Assembly: GCA_045588245.1 (NCBI GenBank)
Contig: JAZNDW010000012.1
Coordinates: forward strand, 62,001 to 126,000
From: DTU064 sp045588245
GTDB taxonomy: Bacteria > Bacillota > Clostridia > Oscillospirales > CAG-272
Direction of reading: 5' to 3'
DNA length: 64,000 nucleotides
Within the stretch, counting starts at the first letter, position 1. Each line of letters opens with the position of its first letter. The notes beneath the pieces were generated by a model. The model had not been told where the DNA came from. It saw only the letters and a program-made list of their open reading frames with translations, and did no database searches. This document shows, piece by piece, positions 49,511-59,520 of this stretch. A program made the position numbers and the translations under genes.

Positions 49511-52294
49511 ATGAAAGTATTAGATAAAGTTTTCGGAACGTACAGCGACAGACAAATCAAAAAGGTACGTCCGATCGTTGATAAGATCGAAGCGCTGGCA
49601 CTGAAGTATTCAGCTATGACCGACGAGGAGATGCTCGCAGAAACGAGCCGATTCAAAGCATTTCTTGCTGAAGGCAAAACACTTGACGATATTTTACCTG
49701 AAGCGTTTGCTCTCGTAAGAGAAGCGTGTACACGAGTGCTTGGAAAGCGTCCGTTTAACTGTCAGCTTCTTTGCGGAGTATTGCTCCATCAGGGGCGTAT
49801 CGCAGAAATGAAGACGGGTGAGGGTAAAACCATCGTTGCGACGATGCCGTCGTATCTGAATGCACTCACAGGAAAGGGTGTACACGTCGTTACCGTCAAT
49901 GAATATCTTGCGCGGCTCGGTGCCGAGGAGATGGGACGTGTCCATGAATTTCTCGGACTCACGACGGGACTCGTCGTTCACGGACAGACGTCGGAACAAA
50001 AGCGGCATGCTTACGGCTGTGATATAACGTACGGCACAAACAACGAATTCGGGTTCGATTATCTGCGCGATAACATGGTCAGCTATAAAGAACAGCTTTC
50101 TCAGCGCGGTCACAACTTTGCCATTGTCGACGAGGTAGACTCTATTCTGATCGATGAGGCAAGAACTCCTCTCATTATTTCGGGTGTTGGCGACGAAACG
50201 ACCGATATGTACGGCAGAGCGAACGACCTTGTTAAAAATTTCCGTCCCTACGTTATCAAGGAAGTAGACGAAAAAGAAGACATGGAAGAGCTCATGAAAC
50301 GTGCGGGTGTCAGCGCAGATTACGTCGTCGACGAAAAGAAGCGTACGACGACACTCACCGAACGCGGTATAGCAAAGGCAGAAAAATTCTTTGAGATCGA
50401 AAACTTCGGCGACGAAGATAACTCAGAGCTTGCCCATTATGTTTACCAGGCGCTTCGCGCACACGGAATTATGCGCAAGGATATTGACTATGTCGTTCAC
50501 AAAGGCGGTATCATGATAATCGACGCTTTCACCGGCCGCATGATGCCGGGACGCCGTTATTCTGACGGTTTGCATCAGGCTATAGAAGCGAAGGAAGGCG
50601 TTGATATACAAAAAGAGAATAAAACGCTTGCGACGGTAACGTTCCAGAACTATTTCAGAATGTACAGTAAGCTTTCGGGAATGACAGGTACGGCTTTGTC
50701 TGAAGAAAACGAGTTCCGTGAGATATATAATCTTGACGTTGTCGTAGTTCCCACAAACAAACCGATGATACGTCTTGATCACAACGACGTTGTGTATATT
50801 TCGGGCAAAGCGAAGGATGCTGCTGTTATCGAGCAGATCAAAAAGTGCCACGAAAAAGGACAGCCCATTCTTGTCGGTACCGTATCTATCGAAAAATCCG
50901 AAGCTCTTTCCAAAAAGCTGAAGGGAGCAGGTATACCTCATACCGTTCTTAACGCAAAATATCACGAAAAAGAAGCGGAGATCGTTGCACAGGCAGGTAA
51001 ACTCGGTGCGGTTACGATATCCACGAACATGGCAGGACGCGGAACGGACATCCTTTTGGGCGGTAACGCGGAATATTTAGCAAAGTCCGAAATGCGCAAA
51101 ATGGACTACGACGAAAAAATGATTGCACTCGCAACGGGATCATCGCTCTCCGTCAGCGAGGAAGTCCTCGCAGCACGCGAGGTTTACCGTGATCTCAACC
51201 GTAAATACGCAGCGGAAATAGAACCCGAAGCCGAGCGCGTGCGCGAAGCAGGAGGGCTTTTCGTGCTCGGTACGGAGCGCCACGAAAGCCGCCGTATTGA
51301 TAATCAGCTCCGCGGACGTTCGGGACGTCAGGGAGACCCCGGTGAATCGCGTTTTTATATTTCGTTTGAAGACGATCTGATGCGTCTGTTCGGCGGAAAC
51401 AAGGTCAACGATATCGTTGATCGCTTAAAGCTGCCCGATGACGTGCCTGTCGATCTGTCGATCGTTTCGAATTCGATCGAATCGGCGCAGAAACGTATCG
51501 AGGATCAGAACTTTAACAGACGTAAAAACGTTCTTGAATACGATGACGTTATGAATCAACAGCGTTCGCTTATCTATAAGCAGCGTTCTGAAGTACTTGA
51601 CGGACTTGATCTGTCCGAAAAGATAAAAAAGATGATCGTCAGTACGGTCACAGAAGCAGTAGAAGCATACACGTCGGGAGAATCTCACGACGAATGGCAG
51701 TTATCCGAGCTATACCGTGAATATACGGGCGTACTTTTCGATAAAAATGATGCCGAATTCAAAGAATCGCGTCTTTTGTCCATGAGTAGTGAAGATATCG
51801 TTGCTCTCTTTACAAAGCGAGCAATGAGGATATATGACGTCAAAGAGGCAAAATATGGCGAGGAATGGATGCGCAATATCGAGCGTAACATACTGCTTCG
51901 CGCCGTCGATACGCATTGGATGGAGCATCTTGATGCGATGGATGATCTGCGCGACAGCATACGTCTGCAGGCATACGCGCATCGCAATCCCGTTTCCGAA
52001 TACAGAATCGCAGGCATGAACCTCTTCGATGAGATGACGAACGATATTCGCCGTACGACATCAAGAAGAGTTCTTACGGCTATTCCGAAGGCAGAGCTTG
52101 AAAAACGACGCCAGACAATGATAGCAAAGTCCACAAATGTGATGGGAACGCATGGAGCGATCAAAACGGGTGAAAAACAAAAGCCCGTCAAAAAAACCGC
52201 CTCCGAAAAGATCGACAGGAATGCGCTTTGTCCTTGCGGCTCAGGCAAAAAATACAAAAAATGTTGCGGCTCGGGCAATATGGTAAACATATAA
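49511..52294 (+). CDS. secA: Preprotein translocase ATPase SecA
   Basis: The motor of Sec-dependent export. The 927-residue protein has the first nucleotide-binding fold (MKTGEGKT near residue 100; DEVDSILIDEARTPLIISG), the preprotein cross-linking domain, the second fold (MAGRGTDILLGGN, GLFVLGTERHESRRIDNQLRGRSGRQGDPG) and the helical scaffold. It ends with the SEC-C zinc motif CPCGSGKKYKKCCG, which binds SecB or ribosomes in other bacteria. It is full length. Confidence 0.98.
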   Translation: MKVLDKVFGTYSDRQIKKVRPIVDKIEALALKYSAMTDEEMLAETSRFKAFLAEGKTLDDILPEAFALVREACTRVLGKRPFNCQLLCGVLLHQGRIAEMKTGEGKTIVATMPSYLNALTGKGVHVVTVNEYLARLGAEEMGRVHEFLGLTTGLVVHGQTSEQKRHAYGCDITYGTNNEFGFDYLRDNMVSYKEQLSQRGHNFAIVDEVDSILIDEARTPLIISGVGDETTDMYGRANDLVKNFRPYVIKEVDEKEDMEELMKRAGVSADYVVDEKKRTTTLTERGIAKAEKFFEIENFGDEDNSELAHYVYQALRAHGIMRKDIDYVVHKGGIMIIDAFTGRMMPGRRYSDGLHQAIEAKEGVDIQKENKTLATVTFQNYFRMYSKLSGMTGTALSEENEFREIYNLDVVVVPTNKPMIRLDHNDVVYISGKAKDAAVIEQIKKCHEKGQPILVGTVSIEKSEALSKKLKGAGIPHTVLNAKYHEKEAEIVAQAGKLGAVTISTNMAGRGTDILLGGNAEYLAKSEMRKMDYDEKMIALATGSSLSVSEEVLAAREVYRDLNRKYAAEIEPEAERVREAGGLFVLGTERHESRRIDNQLRGRSGRQGDPGESRFYISFEDDLMRLFGGNKVNDIVDRLKLPDDVPVDLSIVSNSIESAQKRIEDQNFNRRKNVLEYDDVMNQQRSLIYKQRSEVLDGLDLSEKIKKMIVSTVTEAVEAYTSGESHDEWQLSELYREYTGVLFDKNDAEFKESRLLSMSSEDIVALFTKRAMRIYDVKEAKYGEEWMRNIERNILLRAVDTHWMEHLDAMDDLRDSIRLQAYAHRNPVSEYRIAGMNLFDEMTNDIRRTTSRRVLTAIPKAELEKRRQTMIAKSTNVMGTHGAIKTGEKQKPVKKTASEKIDRNALCPCGSGKKYKKCCGSGNMVNI

Positions 52295-52317
52295 TAGGCA
52301 CGATCGGGTAAAAGTGA

Positions 52318-53058
52318 ATGGGACTCGGATTATTATTTATCGGATACCTTCTTGTATCCATTTTTACGTTTGCTCCAACGTATTTTCTGACTGATCTTGT
52401 AGGAAGCTTTGTGATGTACGAAGCTTTGGTGAAGCTTCGTCCGCACGCTGACAGATTCAGATACGCTATATGGTCTGTCTATGCGCTTTTTGCAGTATCG
52501 GCAGTGCAGTGTTTATATTATTCGCTTACCTATATCGGAGCTGTAAATGATATTTCACTCGTTGAAAATATCATCGAAATTTGCAGAGTTGCCGTGATGT
52601 TCGTTTATACGCTGTCTATGCTCATGGCGCTTGCCGAGTTGGCGAGGTCTGTCGGTGACCGCAAGCTCGCCGACAAATGTATGAGAAACGTGTGGCTACA
52701 CTGCGTCAACTACTTTTTCATCATAACGCTTTCGCTTGATTTTGAGTTTCTACAAGGCTACATTTCTGCTTTCGCGGCACTGGCACTGCTCATAAAACTG
52801 TTGTGTGCCGTTCTGATTTCCGCTAATATTTACAGCTGTTATATGTGGATATGCCTTGAATCCGATCATGATATGACGCAAAAGAATAAGCCGTCAAAAA
52901 TCGGAGAGTTTTTGAGAAAAGTGAAAAACGGCGGTGAGGATGACTTTGATAAATCAGCTCTTTCGTCCTCTGAGCCTATAGCACCTCTGAAAACAGAAAA
53001 ACCTCCCGTGACACCTGTAAACTACGGTTCACACAAAAAGAAAAAGAAGAAAAAGTAA
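52318..53058 (+). CDS. Hypothetical membrane protein (first of a paralogous pair)
   Basis: A 246-residue protein with five to six hydrophobic spans in the first 180 residues and a basic, proline-rich cytoplasmic tail ending in a run of seven lysines. The N-terminal segment FLTDLVGSFVMYEALVKLR matches FLPDFIGCLLLYFALAVP of the next gene, a motif that recurs in uncharacterised Firmicute membrane proteins. It lies 23 bp after secA with only a weak GGGT before the ATG. Function unknown. Confidence 0.6.
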   Translation: MGLGLLFIGYLLVSIFTFAPTYFLTDLVGSFVMYEALVKLRPHADRFRYAIWSVYALFAVSAVQCLYYSLTYIGAVNDISLVENIIEICRVAVMFVYTLSMLMALAELARSVGDRKLADKCMRNVWLHCVNYFFIITLSLDFEFLQGYISAFAALALLIKLLCAVLISANIYSCYMWICLESDHDMTQKNKPSKIGEFLRKVKNGGEDDFDKSALSSSEPIAPLKTEKPPVTPVNYGSHKKKKKKK

Positions 53059-53082
53059 AAACAGCGAAAAGGAGTATGCGTT

Positions 53083-54594
53083 ATGGCGATAGTGTTTGCA
53101 ATTATTGCGGTGTTTACGTTTGCAAATCCCGATATATCGGCGCTTGATTTTCTTCCCGATTTTATCGGATGTCTTTTGCTGTACTTTGCTTTGGCGGTGC
53201 CGTCTGAATTTTCAAATAAGCTTTCCGACGCAAGAACGCTTTTGTTCAGGCTGACTCTCGTAACGGCGGCTGACGCCGTCAGCTCTTTCTTCGTTTCAGG
53301 CGATGATCGGGCTATGATCCTTTTGCTTTCGTTCTGCTTCGGAATTGCGGAAGCCGCGATGCTTTATCTGCTCGTCGATAAAATATTCGACGGTATGATA
53401 TATCTCGGAACGCAGTTTCCCGCAAAGGGAATATACATGCCGTACAGCGAACGGAGTATGCGGCGTTACCGCGAAAAGCTTACGCGCAGGCTTTCCCGTT
53501 ATGCACAGCACCGAGGTAACGGCACTATCACAGATGAAATGATAAATGAGCGCGTCAACACACTGTCGGAAAAACGGAATGACAAGAACCTGTCTAAGCT
53601 TGTGAAGCTGACGAAGCGCTTCGTTATTATGCGTGCGGTGTTTAATATACTTCCCGAATTTACGGAGCTTTCTTCTTACGGATACGAGGGCGAGGTAAAT
53701 GCGTATAACGTCAATCTTGCCGACTTCCGCGGACTTTTCATCGTATTCGCCGTATTCTTTACGTCGATTATCGCTTTACATTGGCTATTGCGGATTTTGA
53801 GCTACATCAACGGAATCAGATGCGATATGCCGTTCCGCGAAGCACTTAGAAACGCTTACAAAAACGACGTTGCCGCGAATACGGGACTTCAGCATTATAA
53901 AAGGCTCAAGCTTGCGCTTGTGTTCTTGTCTGCCGGTGTTTTGCTGTCACTCGATTTCATTATCGACCGACAGAACTTTATTCCCGACATTTTGTGTGCC
54001 GTATGCGTCCTGCTGTTCTGGCTGTCTTTTTTACGCGACGCGAAAAAGCCTGTTATTCCGATCGCTTTGACTGTCGGTTACGGAGTTTTTACGATGGCGC
54101 ATTGGATTTCTGTTGCTTCATTTATCGAAAATTATCATGATTTTACACGCACTATGAAATCTGAAGACGCAATGCGTGCGTATATAGTCTGCGCTGTCAT
54201 CTCTTTTGTCGCTGAGGCTCTGTTCGTATTGATGATGATAACCGTTACGCGCAGGATAAACGCTGTTATACATGAATATACAGGCTTTATCTCAACCGGA
54301 GGCGAATACGATACCTATTCCGAAAAACTGCACGCCAGACTTTCAAAGCAAAACCGACGTATGCTCATACTGTCGATAGTCAATGCCGCAGTATCCGTTG
54401 CGTATTCGGTCATCATAGGCATAAATAAACCTGTTGAGGCGATGCAAGATGGCATTAAATACGTCTTTTACGTTCCCGTTTTTGAGGGAATAACGACGGT
54501 CATGCTCATAGTCTCCGTCATATTTGCAATTTATACCGTAAAACACATTTCCGATGTGTCAGACGGACTTGACGAACGGTACAAGCTGACTTAA
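53083..54594 (+). CDS. Hypothetical polytopic membrane protein (second of a paralogous pair)
   Basis: A 503-residue protein with about ten hydrophobic spans in three groups, and a soluble, basic loop of about 60 residues (RYREKLTRRLSRYAQHRGN) after the first. The N-terminus shares the DFLPDFIGCLLLYFAL motif with the preceding gene. I recognise no functional domain. It is 24 bp downstream of its partner with AAAGGAG before the ATG, so the two are likely cotranscribed. Confidence 0.65.
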   Translation: MAIVFAIIAVFTFANPDISALDFLPDFIGCLLLYFALAVPSEFSNKLSDARTLLFRLTLVTAADAVSSFFVSGDDRAMILLLSFCFGIAEAAMLYLLVDKIFDGMIYLGTQFPAKGIYMPYSERSMRRYREKLTRRLSRYAQHRGNGTITDEMINERVNTLSEKRNDKNLSKLVKLTKRFVIMRAVFNILPEFTELSSYGYEGEVNAYNVNLADFRGLFIVFAVFFTSIIALHWLLRILSYINGIRCDMPFREALRNAYKNDVAANTGLQHYKRLKLALVFLSAGVLLSLDFIIDRQNFIPDILCAVCVLLFWLSFLRDAKKPVIPIALTVGYGVFTMAHWISVASFIENYHDFTRTMKSEDAMRAYIVCAVISFVAEALFVLMMITVTRRINAVIHEYTGFISTGGEYDTYSEKLHARLSKQNRRMLILSIVNAAVSVAYSVIIGINKPVEAMQDGIKYVFYVPVFEGITTVMLIVSVIFAIYTVKHISDVSDGLDERYKLT

Positions 54595-54600
54595 AATACG

Positions 54601-54640
54601 AATACCCGAGATAAGCACTTAGCTATCTCGGGTATTTTTT
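54601..54640. terminator. Terminator after the membrane-protein pair
   Basis: AATACCCGAGATA/TATCTCGGGTATT with a 10-nt loop and a T6 run, between convergent genes. Confidence 0.88.
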
Positions 54641-54655
54641 CTTTTGTATTAAGTA

Positions 54656-55375
54656 TTATTGTGTTGCTTTTTCTGAAATGTTTGAATAAAGGGTCAATAA
54701 CAGATACATCACACAGTAAATAAGAGCGCCGTCGATCAGGATCTCTGCGTATGCAGAGATTATTGCCAGAATGTCAGACCCGGTCATATCAAAGCCGTAT
54801 TCGATGATACCTGTTATGTTAGAATAAATCTCAAAGAGTATGTACGGTGTTATTCTTGCAATAAAAGCGATGCCGAGCATTTGTGATGCGGGATGTAAAA
54901 GGGAAATAAACGGTATTGGAAGCTCATAGACTGATGCTTTCGCAATAAAGCGTTTTGCGAAAAGAATAATAACGGCGTAAACGATGGCACGAGCTGCAAA
55001 ATTCAGGAAAAGGTATAAAAGTGTCCAAAGTTCAAATCCGTAGACCAAGCCGTAAGCAAAGTCGATCGTAAATGATATGCTGTAGTCAACAAAAAGTATC
55101 AGCATAGCTACAACATAAGCAAAAAGCAGACCTTTTTTTTCTTTTAGCAGAACAAATGAAAGAATGAGTGCGGCGCCTGCGGCGAAAATGATGCTGTCGA
55201 ACAGGGTTCTCACAACGTAAAGAATATCCAAAACCGCGGAAGCGGAATATTCGGGGCTGTTTGACAGTACCGTCGTCATGATTGCCGCTATTTGAGAAAA
55301 AATCGTTGAGATAACGATAAACAGCCCGCCGAGGGTGAGTATTTTTCGTGAGTTATTCGCGTTAGTCATGGTCAT
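54656..55375 (-). CDS. Hypothetical membrane protein
   Basis: A 239-residue protein with six to seven hydrophobic spans and only short loops. No domain is recognised. TGGAGA lies 6 bp before the ATG at 55375. It stands alone, with its 5' end 155 bp from the divergent M14 peptidase gene. That gap is AT-rich and shows no clear promoter. Confidence 0.6.
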   Translation of the reverse strand: MTMTNANNSRKILTLGGLFIVISTIFSQIAAIMTTVLSNSPEYSASAVLDILYVVRTLFDSIIFAAGAALILSFVLLKEKKGLLFAYVVAMLILFVDYSISFTIDFAYGLVYGFELWTLLYLFLNFAARAIVYAVIILFAKRFIAKASVYELPIPFISLLHPASQMLGIAFIARITPYILFEIYSNITGIIEYGFDMTGSDILAIISAYAEILIDGALIYCVMYLLLTLYSNISEKATQ

Positions 55376-55530
55376 AAACGTTCTCCATTCCGCTGATTTT
55401 TCGTCAGCTTGTTTTATTTTACCACAGATTCACGCAAAAATAAAGAGTAACTGTAAATTCGGTGTCAAGATATGAAGTATATTCATAAGATTTTAATATA
55501 AATACCGACCGACACGAAAAAGAGGTAGCT

Positions 55531-56466
55531 ATGAGCGAAATTAGAGAACGCATTTTGCCGTTACACGCACCGATAAACAACGAAACCGTTGGGAGTCATT
55601 TTAAGGAATATAAAAACAGATACGGATTTTTCGATTACTTTGAGATAGGACAAAGCATAAGAGGTCGTCCGATATATGCGTGCAGAATAGGCATGGCAAC
55701 AGCACCGATATCGGTGGTGTACGTCGGCACGCATCACGGCATGGAATGGATAACGACTGCGACACTTTTGCGGTTCATAAACGAGTATTGTGAGGCATAC
55801 GAAAAGAAAGGCACGATGTACGGTATAAGTATTCCCGTTATCTATCGTGAGCGGGCGATTTATATCGTGCCGATGCTGAATCCCGATGGAGTACAAATAC
55901 AACAGTCGGGAGCTTCGCCCGATAGTCCGCTCTATTGCCGCTTACTGAAAATGAACGACGGCGATGATTTCACTCTTTGGCAGGCAAATGAACGGGGCGT
56001 TGATCTTAATCATAATTATAATGCAGGATTTTCAGAATACAAAAGAGTTGAAGCAGAGCTCGGGATCACAGCCGGCAGAACGAAATACAGCGGGCAGTAT
56101 CCCGAATCTGAGCCTGAGGTATCGGCACTGTCGGGTATGATACGAACGCTCAGCCCTGAGATGATACTGACTCTACACACACAAGGCGAGGAAATATATT
56201 ACACGAGCGGAGGTAACGTGCCGCCGAACGGTAAAAGAATAGCAGAGGTGATCGGTGAGCTTACGGGATATGAGCTGTCTGTGCCGACGGGAACGGCGTC
56301 ATACGGAGGCTTGACTGATTGGTTTATCGGTGAATTTAATAAGCCGTCTTTCACAATAGAATGCGGCAAAGGGAAGAACCCTTTGCCGTGGGAAGATTTT
56401 ATCGGTATCTACAGTAAACTTCGACGTGCATTATTCATAGCGCCAACGCTTCTGAAATCACATTAA
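55531..56466 (+). CDS. M14-family zinc carboxypeptidase (gamma-D-glutamyl-diamino-acid peptidase type)
   Basis: A 311-residue metallopeptidase. Zinc ligands can be seen as His69 and Glu72 in THHGMEW and a later His in LTLHTQGEE; the catalytic Glu is in FTIECGKGKNPL. PMLNPDGVQ and NERGVDLNHNYNAGF are family motifs of the ENP1/MpaA branch, which cuts gamma-D-glutamyl-diaminopimelate bonds in peptidoglycan peptides. No signal peptide is present, so recycling of murein peptides in the cytoplasm is the likely role. Its end overlaps the convergent esterase gene by 9 bp. Confidence 0.88.
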   Translation: MSEIRERILPLHAPINNETVGSHFKEYKNRYGFFDYFEIGQSIRGRPIYACRIGMATAPISVVYVGTHHGMEWITTATLLRFINEYCEAYEKKGTMYGISIPVIYRERAIYIVPMLNPDGVQIQQSGASPDSPLYCRLLKMNDGDDFTLWQANERGVDLNHNYNAGFSEYKRVEAELGITAGRTKYSGQYPESEPEVSALSGMIRTLSPEMILTLHTQGEEIYYTSGGNVPPNGKRIAEVIGELTGYELSVPTGTASYGGLTDWFIGEFNKPSFTIECGKGKNPLPWEDFIGIYSKLRRALFIAPTLLKSH

Positions 56467-57267
56467 CTTCATCCATTCCGATGCAAGACGCACCCAGTCT
56501 GCGGCGCGCGGATTCAATAGAGCCGGGTTGCCGCACGAAGTTTCATGATTTGCAAGAGAAAGACCGTGAGGACCGTCGGGATAAATGTGAAGCTCGAACG
56601 GGATCTTATGTAACGAAAGTGATTTAGCAAAGGCGAGCGAATTTTCAACGGGAACAGCGCCGTCGTTTGCCGTGTGCCACAGAAACGTAGGCGGTGTATT
56701 TTCGGAAACGAGATTTTCAAGGCTATGCTCCTCAAGCATTAATTCCGTTGCGTCGTCGCCAATGGAATTGATAATGGTGCCTCTATGAGCGTATTCACCT
56801 GCGGTGATAACGGGATATGAAAGAATAACGCCGTCAGGACGGTTCATGCCGTAGGGAATGTCTATCTCCTCGCGGATGAAATCCTCGTGCCAGCGTACGC
56901 CGAGCATAGCCGCAACATAGCCGCCTGCGGAAAACCCGAGAACGAAAATGCGTTTCGGATCAACGTTATATTCGTCAGCGTGCCTGCGGACGTGTGCTAT
57001 AGCTATGGATGCGTCAAGAAGCGGTAGCGGATAATTCCCGAATTCGCCTACAGAATATCGCAACACGAACGTATTTATGCCGTAAGGCATAAATGCAAGC
57101 GCAACAGGCTCCGCTTCTCTCTCGGATAGAAATGACAGTCCGCCGCCGGGAAGAACTATCAGGGCAGGGCGCCGTCCATGACGCAGATCGGGATGATCTT
57201 TGTGGAGCATAGGAGTCAACGTTACGCGATCGTCGTTATCGTATAAATTAATGATCTTTTCTTCCAT
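56458..57267 (-). CDS. Alpha/beta hydrolase, probable carbohydrate esterase
   Basis: A 269-residue serine hydrolase. The oxyanion-hole motif is LPGGGLSFLSEREAEPVA, the nucleophile is in LGFSAGGYVAA, the acid is in HTANDGAVPVENS and the His is in DGPHGLSLA. This set matches acetyl-xylan-esterase-like/BD-FAE hydrolases that deacetylate plant polysaccharides. No signal peptide. The neighbouring rhamnogalacturonan lyase makes a pectin-related substrate plausible, but this is inference. Confidence 0.82.
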   Translation of the reverse strand: MEEKIINLYDNDDRVTLTPMLHKDHPDLRHGRRPALIVLPGGGLSFLSEREAEPVALAFMPYGINTFVLRYSVGEFGNYPLPLLDASIAIAHVRRHADEYNVDPKRIFVLGFSAGGYVAAMLGVRWHEDFIREEIDIPYGMNRPDGVILSYPVITAGEYAHRGTIINSIGDDATELMLEEHSLENLVSENTPPTFLWHTANDGAVPVENSLAFAKSLSLHKIPFELHIYPDGPHGLSLANHETSCGNPALLNPRAADWVRLASEWMKLM

Positions 57268-57370
57268 AGTTCAAAACCTTTCGCATAGTGCCGTATATTT
57301 TGATGGTAACATATCTTTTTCTATATATCAACAAATTTTTTTATAAAACCAAATAAACAGAAAATCTTAC

Positions 57371-57399
57371 TTGAAAAATACGGAATATAAATGTATACT
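57371..57399 (+). promoter_or_regulatory. Promoter of the rhamnogalacturonan lyase gene
   Basis: TTGAAA at 57371-57376 and TATACT at 57394-57399, spacer 17 bp. Confidence 0.75.
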
Positions 57400-57440
57400 T
57401 AAATTACAGTTGATTATATGATAACGGAAGGATGATCAAA

Positions 57441-59333
57441 ATGAAAAAGAAACTGTTATCGCTCATTCTTTGTGCGGCAATGCTACTTTGTTTTTTTGCT
57501 TGCGGCGAAGAAGATACTTCGGAAACCGAAGGATCGCAGACAACGGACACAGCGGCTGATACAGAGGAGGAACAAATCGTGGAAGAACAAAACGGCAGAC
57601 AAGTCGAAGCTCTTGACCGCGGACTCGTTGCGGTCAGCACGGATGACGGTATCCTTGTAAGCTGGCGCTCCCTCGGTACGGAATCGAACGATACCGTATA
57701 CGAGCTTTTCCGCGACGGCACATCTGTTTACAAGAGTGAATCAGGGATGGCTACGTGTTACCTTGATACTGCGGGGACGGAGGCGTCATCGTACTATGTC
57801 ATCACAGACGCTAAAGAACAGTCCGCTACCGTAACTCCTCACAGCAAAAACTTTTTTGATATATCGCTAAACGTTCCCGAACCCGGTACAACTCCGTCGG
57901 GCGAACGTTATACATATACGCCCGGTGACGCGTCCTGCGGTGATCTTGACGGTGACGGTGAATATGAGATCATACTCAAATGGGATCCGTCAAACGCAAA
58001 GGATAACTCACAGTCCGGCTATACGGGCAACGTTATAATTGACGCATATAAGCTTGACGGCACACAGCTCTGGCGCATTGACCTCGGTGTCAACATCCGT
58101 GCAGGCGCGCATTATACGCAATTCCTCGTTTACGATTTCGACGGCGACGGCTGCGCCGAGCTCGTTTGCAAAACGTCTGATGGCACCGTGGCAGGTGACG
58201 GCACCATTATCGGAAGAGAAAAAGCAGACTTCAGAACGAACGCAGGCTACATTCTGTCAGGACATGAATATCTCACGGTGTTCAACGGCAAGACGGGAGC
58301 AGCAGTAACGACGATCGATTATAAGCCTCAGCGCGGATCGGTCAGCTCCTGGGGAGACGATTACGGCAACCGAGTTGACAGATTCCTTGCCGCCGTTGCA
58401 TATCTTGACGGAAAAACTCCGTCTATCGTGATGTGCCGCGGATATTATACGCGTACCGTACTTGTCGCATATAACTTTGACGGCGCAGAGCTGACCGAGC
58501 TTTGGACGTTTGACTCGAATGGAAAGGGGAACGGTGCTATTGCGGGTCAGGGTAACCATAACCTTTGCGTAGCTGACGTTGACGGCGACGGCTTTGACGA
58601 GATCGTATACGGTCAGTGCTGTATCGATCACGACGGCACTAAGCTTTGGAACACAATGCTCGGACACGGCGATGCCATTCACGTCGGAGACTTTATACCC
58701 GATCGTGAGGGACTTGAAGTGTGGGGTTGCCTTGAAGGCGGTCAGGGTGCTTATCTTGCCGACGCAAAGACGGGAAAAGTTCTCTTCAAATATTCATCCA
58801 ACAGAGACGTCGGACGCGCACTTGCTGATAATTTTATTCCCGGAAACGATTCGGCTGAGTTTATCTGCGCCACAACTTCAACCGTATATCATTACACGAA
58901 CGAAAAAATGAAGCCATTTTCAGGTAAAACGTGGTCGGGCGGCATCAACTTCGCCGTCTGGTGGACGGGCGATCTTGAGCGCTGCGGTCTTGACGGTACG
59001 ACAGTCTATTCTTACGAGCACGGTGCCGTTCTCAGCGCTAACGCAATATCCATTAACGGAACAAAGGCAACACCGTGTCTTACAGCCGATCTGTTTGGTG
59101 ACTGGCGTGAGGAGATCGTGTTCTATTCAAAGGGAGGCAAGGTGCTTCGCGTTTATATGACGGAGTTTGATACCGATTACAGAATCAGCACGCTCATGCA
59201 TAACACAATGTACCGCTGCGGCGTCGCAAATGAAAACGTTGCGTATAATATCCCGCCGCATACGGATTACTTCCTCGAAACTGATTATCCGCTTCCCGAA
59301 TATCCCGAGGTATACATGGTAAAAGCTAAATAA
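57441..59333 (+). CDS. Rhamnogalacturonan lyase (PL11), lipoprotein
   Basis: A 630-residue enzyme that cleaves the rhamnose-galacturonic acid backbone of pectin by beta-elimination. A lipoprotein signal (Cys25 in CFFACGEED) would tether it outside the cell. A short acidic linker precedes the catalytic domain, which starts RQVEALDRGLVAVSTDDGILVSWR, a PL11 hallmark. The eight-bladed propeller carries calcium loops DLDGDGEYE, DFDGDGCAE and DVDGDGFDE, and the terminal part has FGDWREEIVFYS. An in-frame ATG at 57432 directly abuts the GGAAGG, so the ATG at 57441 is preferred. Monocistronic with its own terminator. Confidence 0.93.
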   Translation: MKKKLLSLILCAAMLLCFFACGEEDTSETEGSQTTDTAADTEEEQIVEEQNGRQVEALDRGLVAVSTDDGILVSWRSLGTESNDTVYELFRDGTSVYKSESGMATCYLDTAGTEASSYYVITDAKEQSATVTPHSKNFFDISLNVPEPGTTPSGERYTYTPGDASCGDLDGDGEYEIILKWDPSNAKDNSQSGYTGNVIIDAYKLDGTQLWRIDLGVNIRAGAHYTQFLVYDFDGDGCAELVCKTSDGTVAGDGTIIGREKADFRTNAGYILSGHEYLTVFNGKTGAAVTTIDYKPQRGSVSSWGDDYGNRVDRFLAAVAYLDGKTPSIVMCRGYYTRTVLVAYNFDGAELTELWTFDSNGKGNGAIAGQGNHNLCVADVDGDGFDEIVYGQCCIDHDGTKLWNTMLGHGDAIHVGDFIPDREGLEVWGCLEGGQGAYLADAKTGKVLFKYSSNRDVGRALADNFIPGNDSAEFICATTSTVYHYTNEKMKPFSGKTWSGGINFAVWWTGDLERCGLDGTTVYSYEHGAVLSANAISINGTKATPCLTADLFGDWREEIVFYSKGGKVLRVYMTEFDTDYRISTLMHNTMYRCGVANENVAYNIPPHTDYFLETDYPLPEYPEVYMVKAK

Positions 59334-59348
59334 AACATACCTACAGCA

Positions 59349-59384
59349 AAAAAGAGAGCGTTTTTTTGAAAAACGCTCTCTTTT
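59349..59384 (+). terminator. Terminator of the rhamnogalacturonan lyase gene
   Basis: AAAAGAGAGCGTTTTT-TTG-AAAAACGCTCTCTTTT, a 16-bp perfect stem. Confidence 0.9.
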
Positions 59385-59520
59385 GTTAATTGTTTGTGAA
59401 CAACAACGCTGAATTTTAACGAAATTATAATTTTACAAATCATATCGCATGACGGATGGATTTATTTTAAGTTTTATTATATAATATTAATATATTATTA
59501 ACACTTAAAGCGGTAAATAC

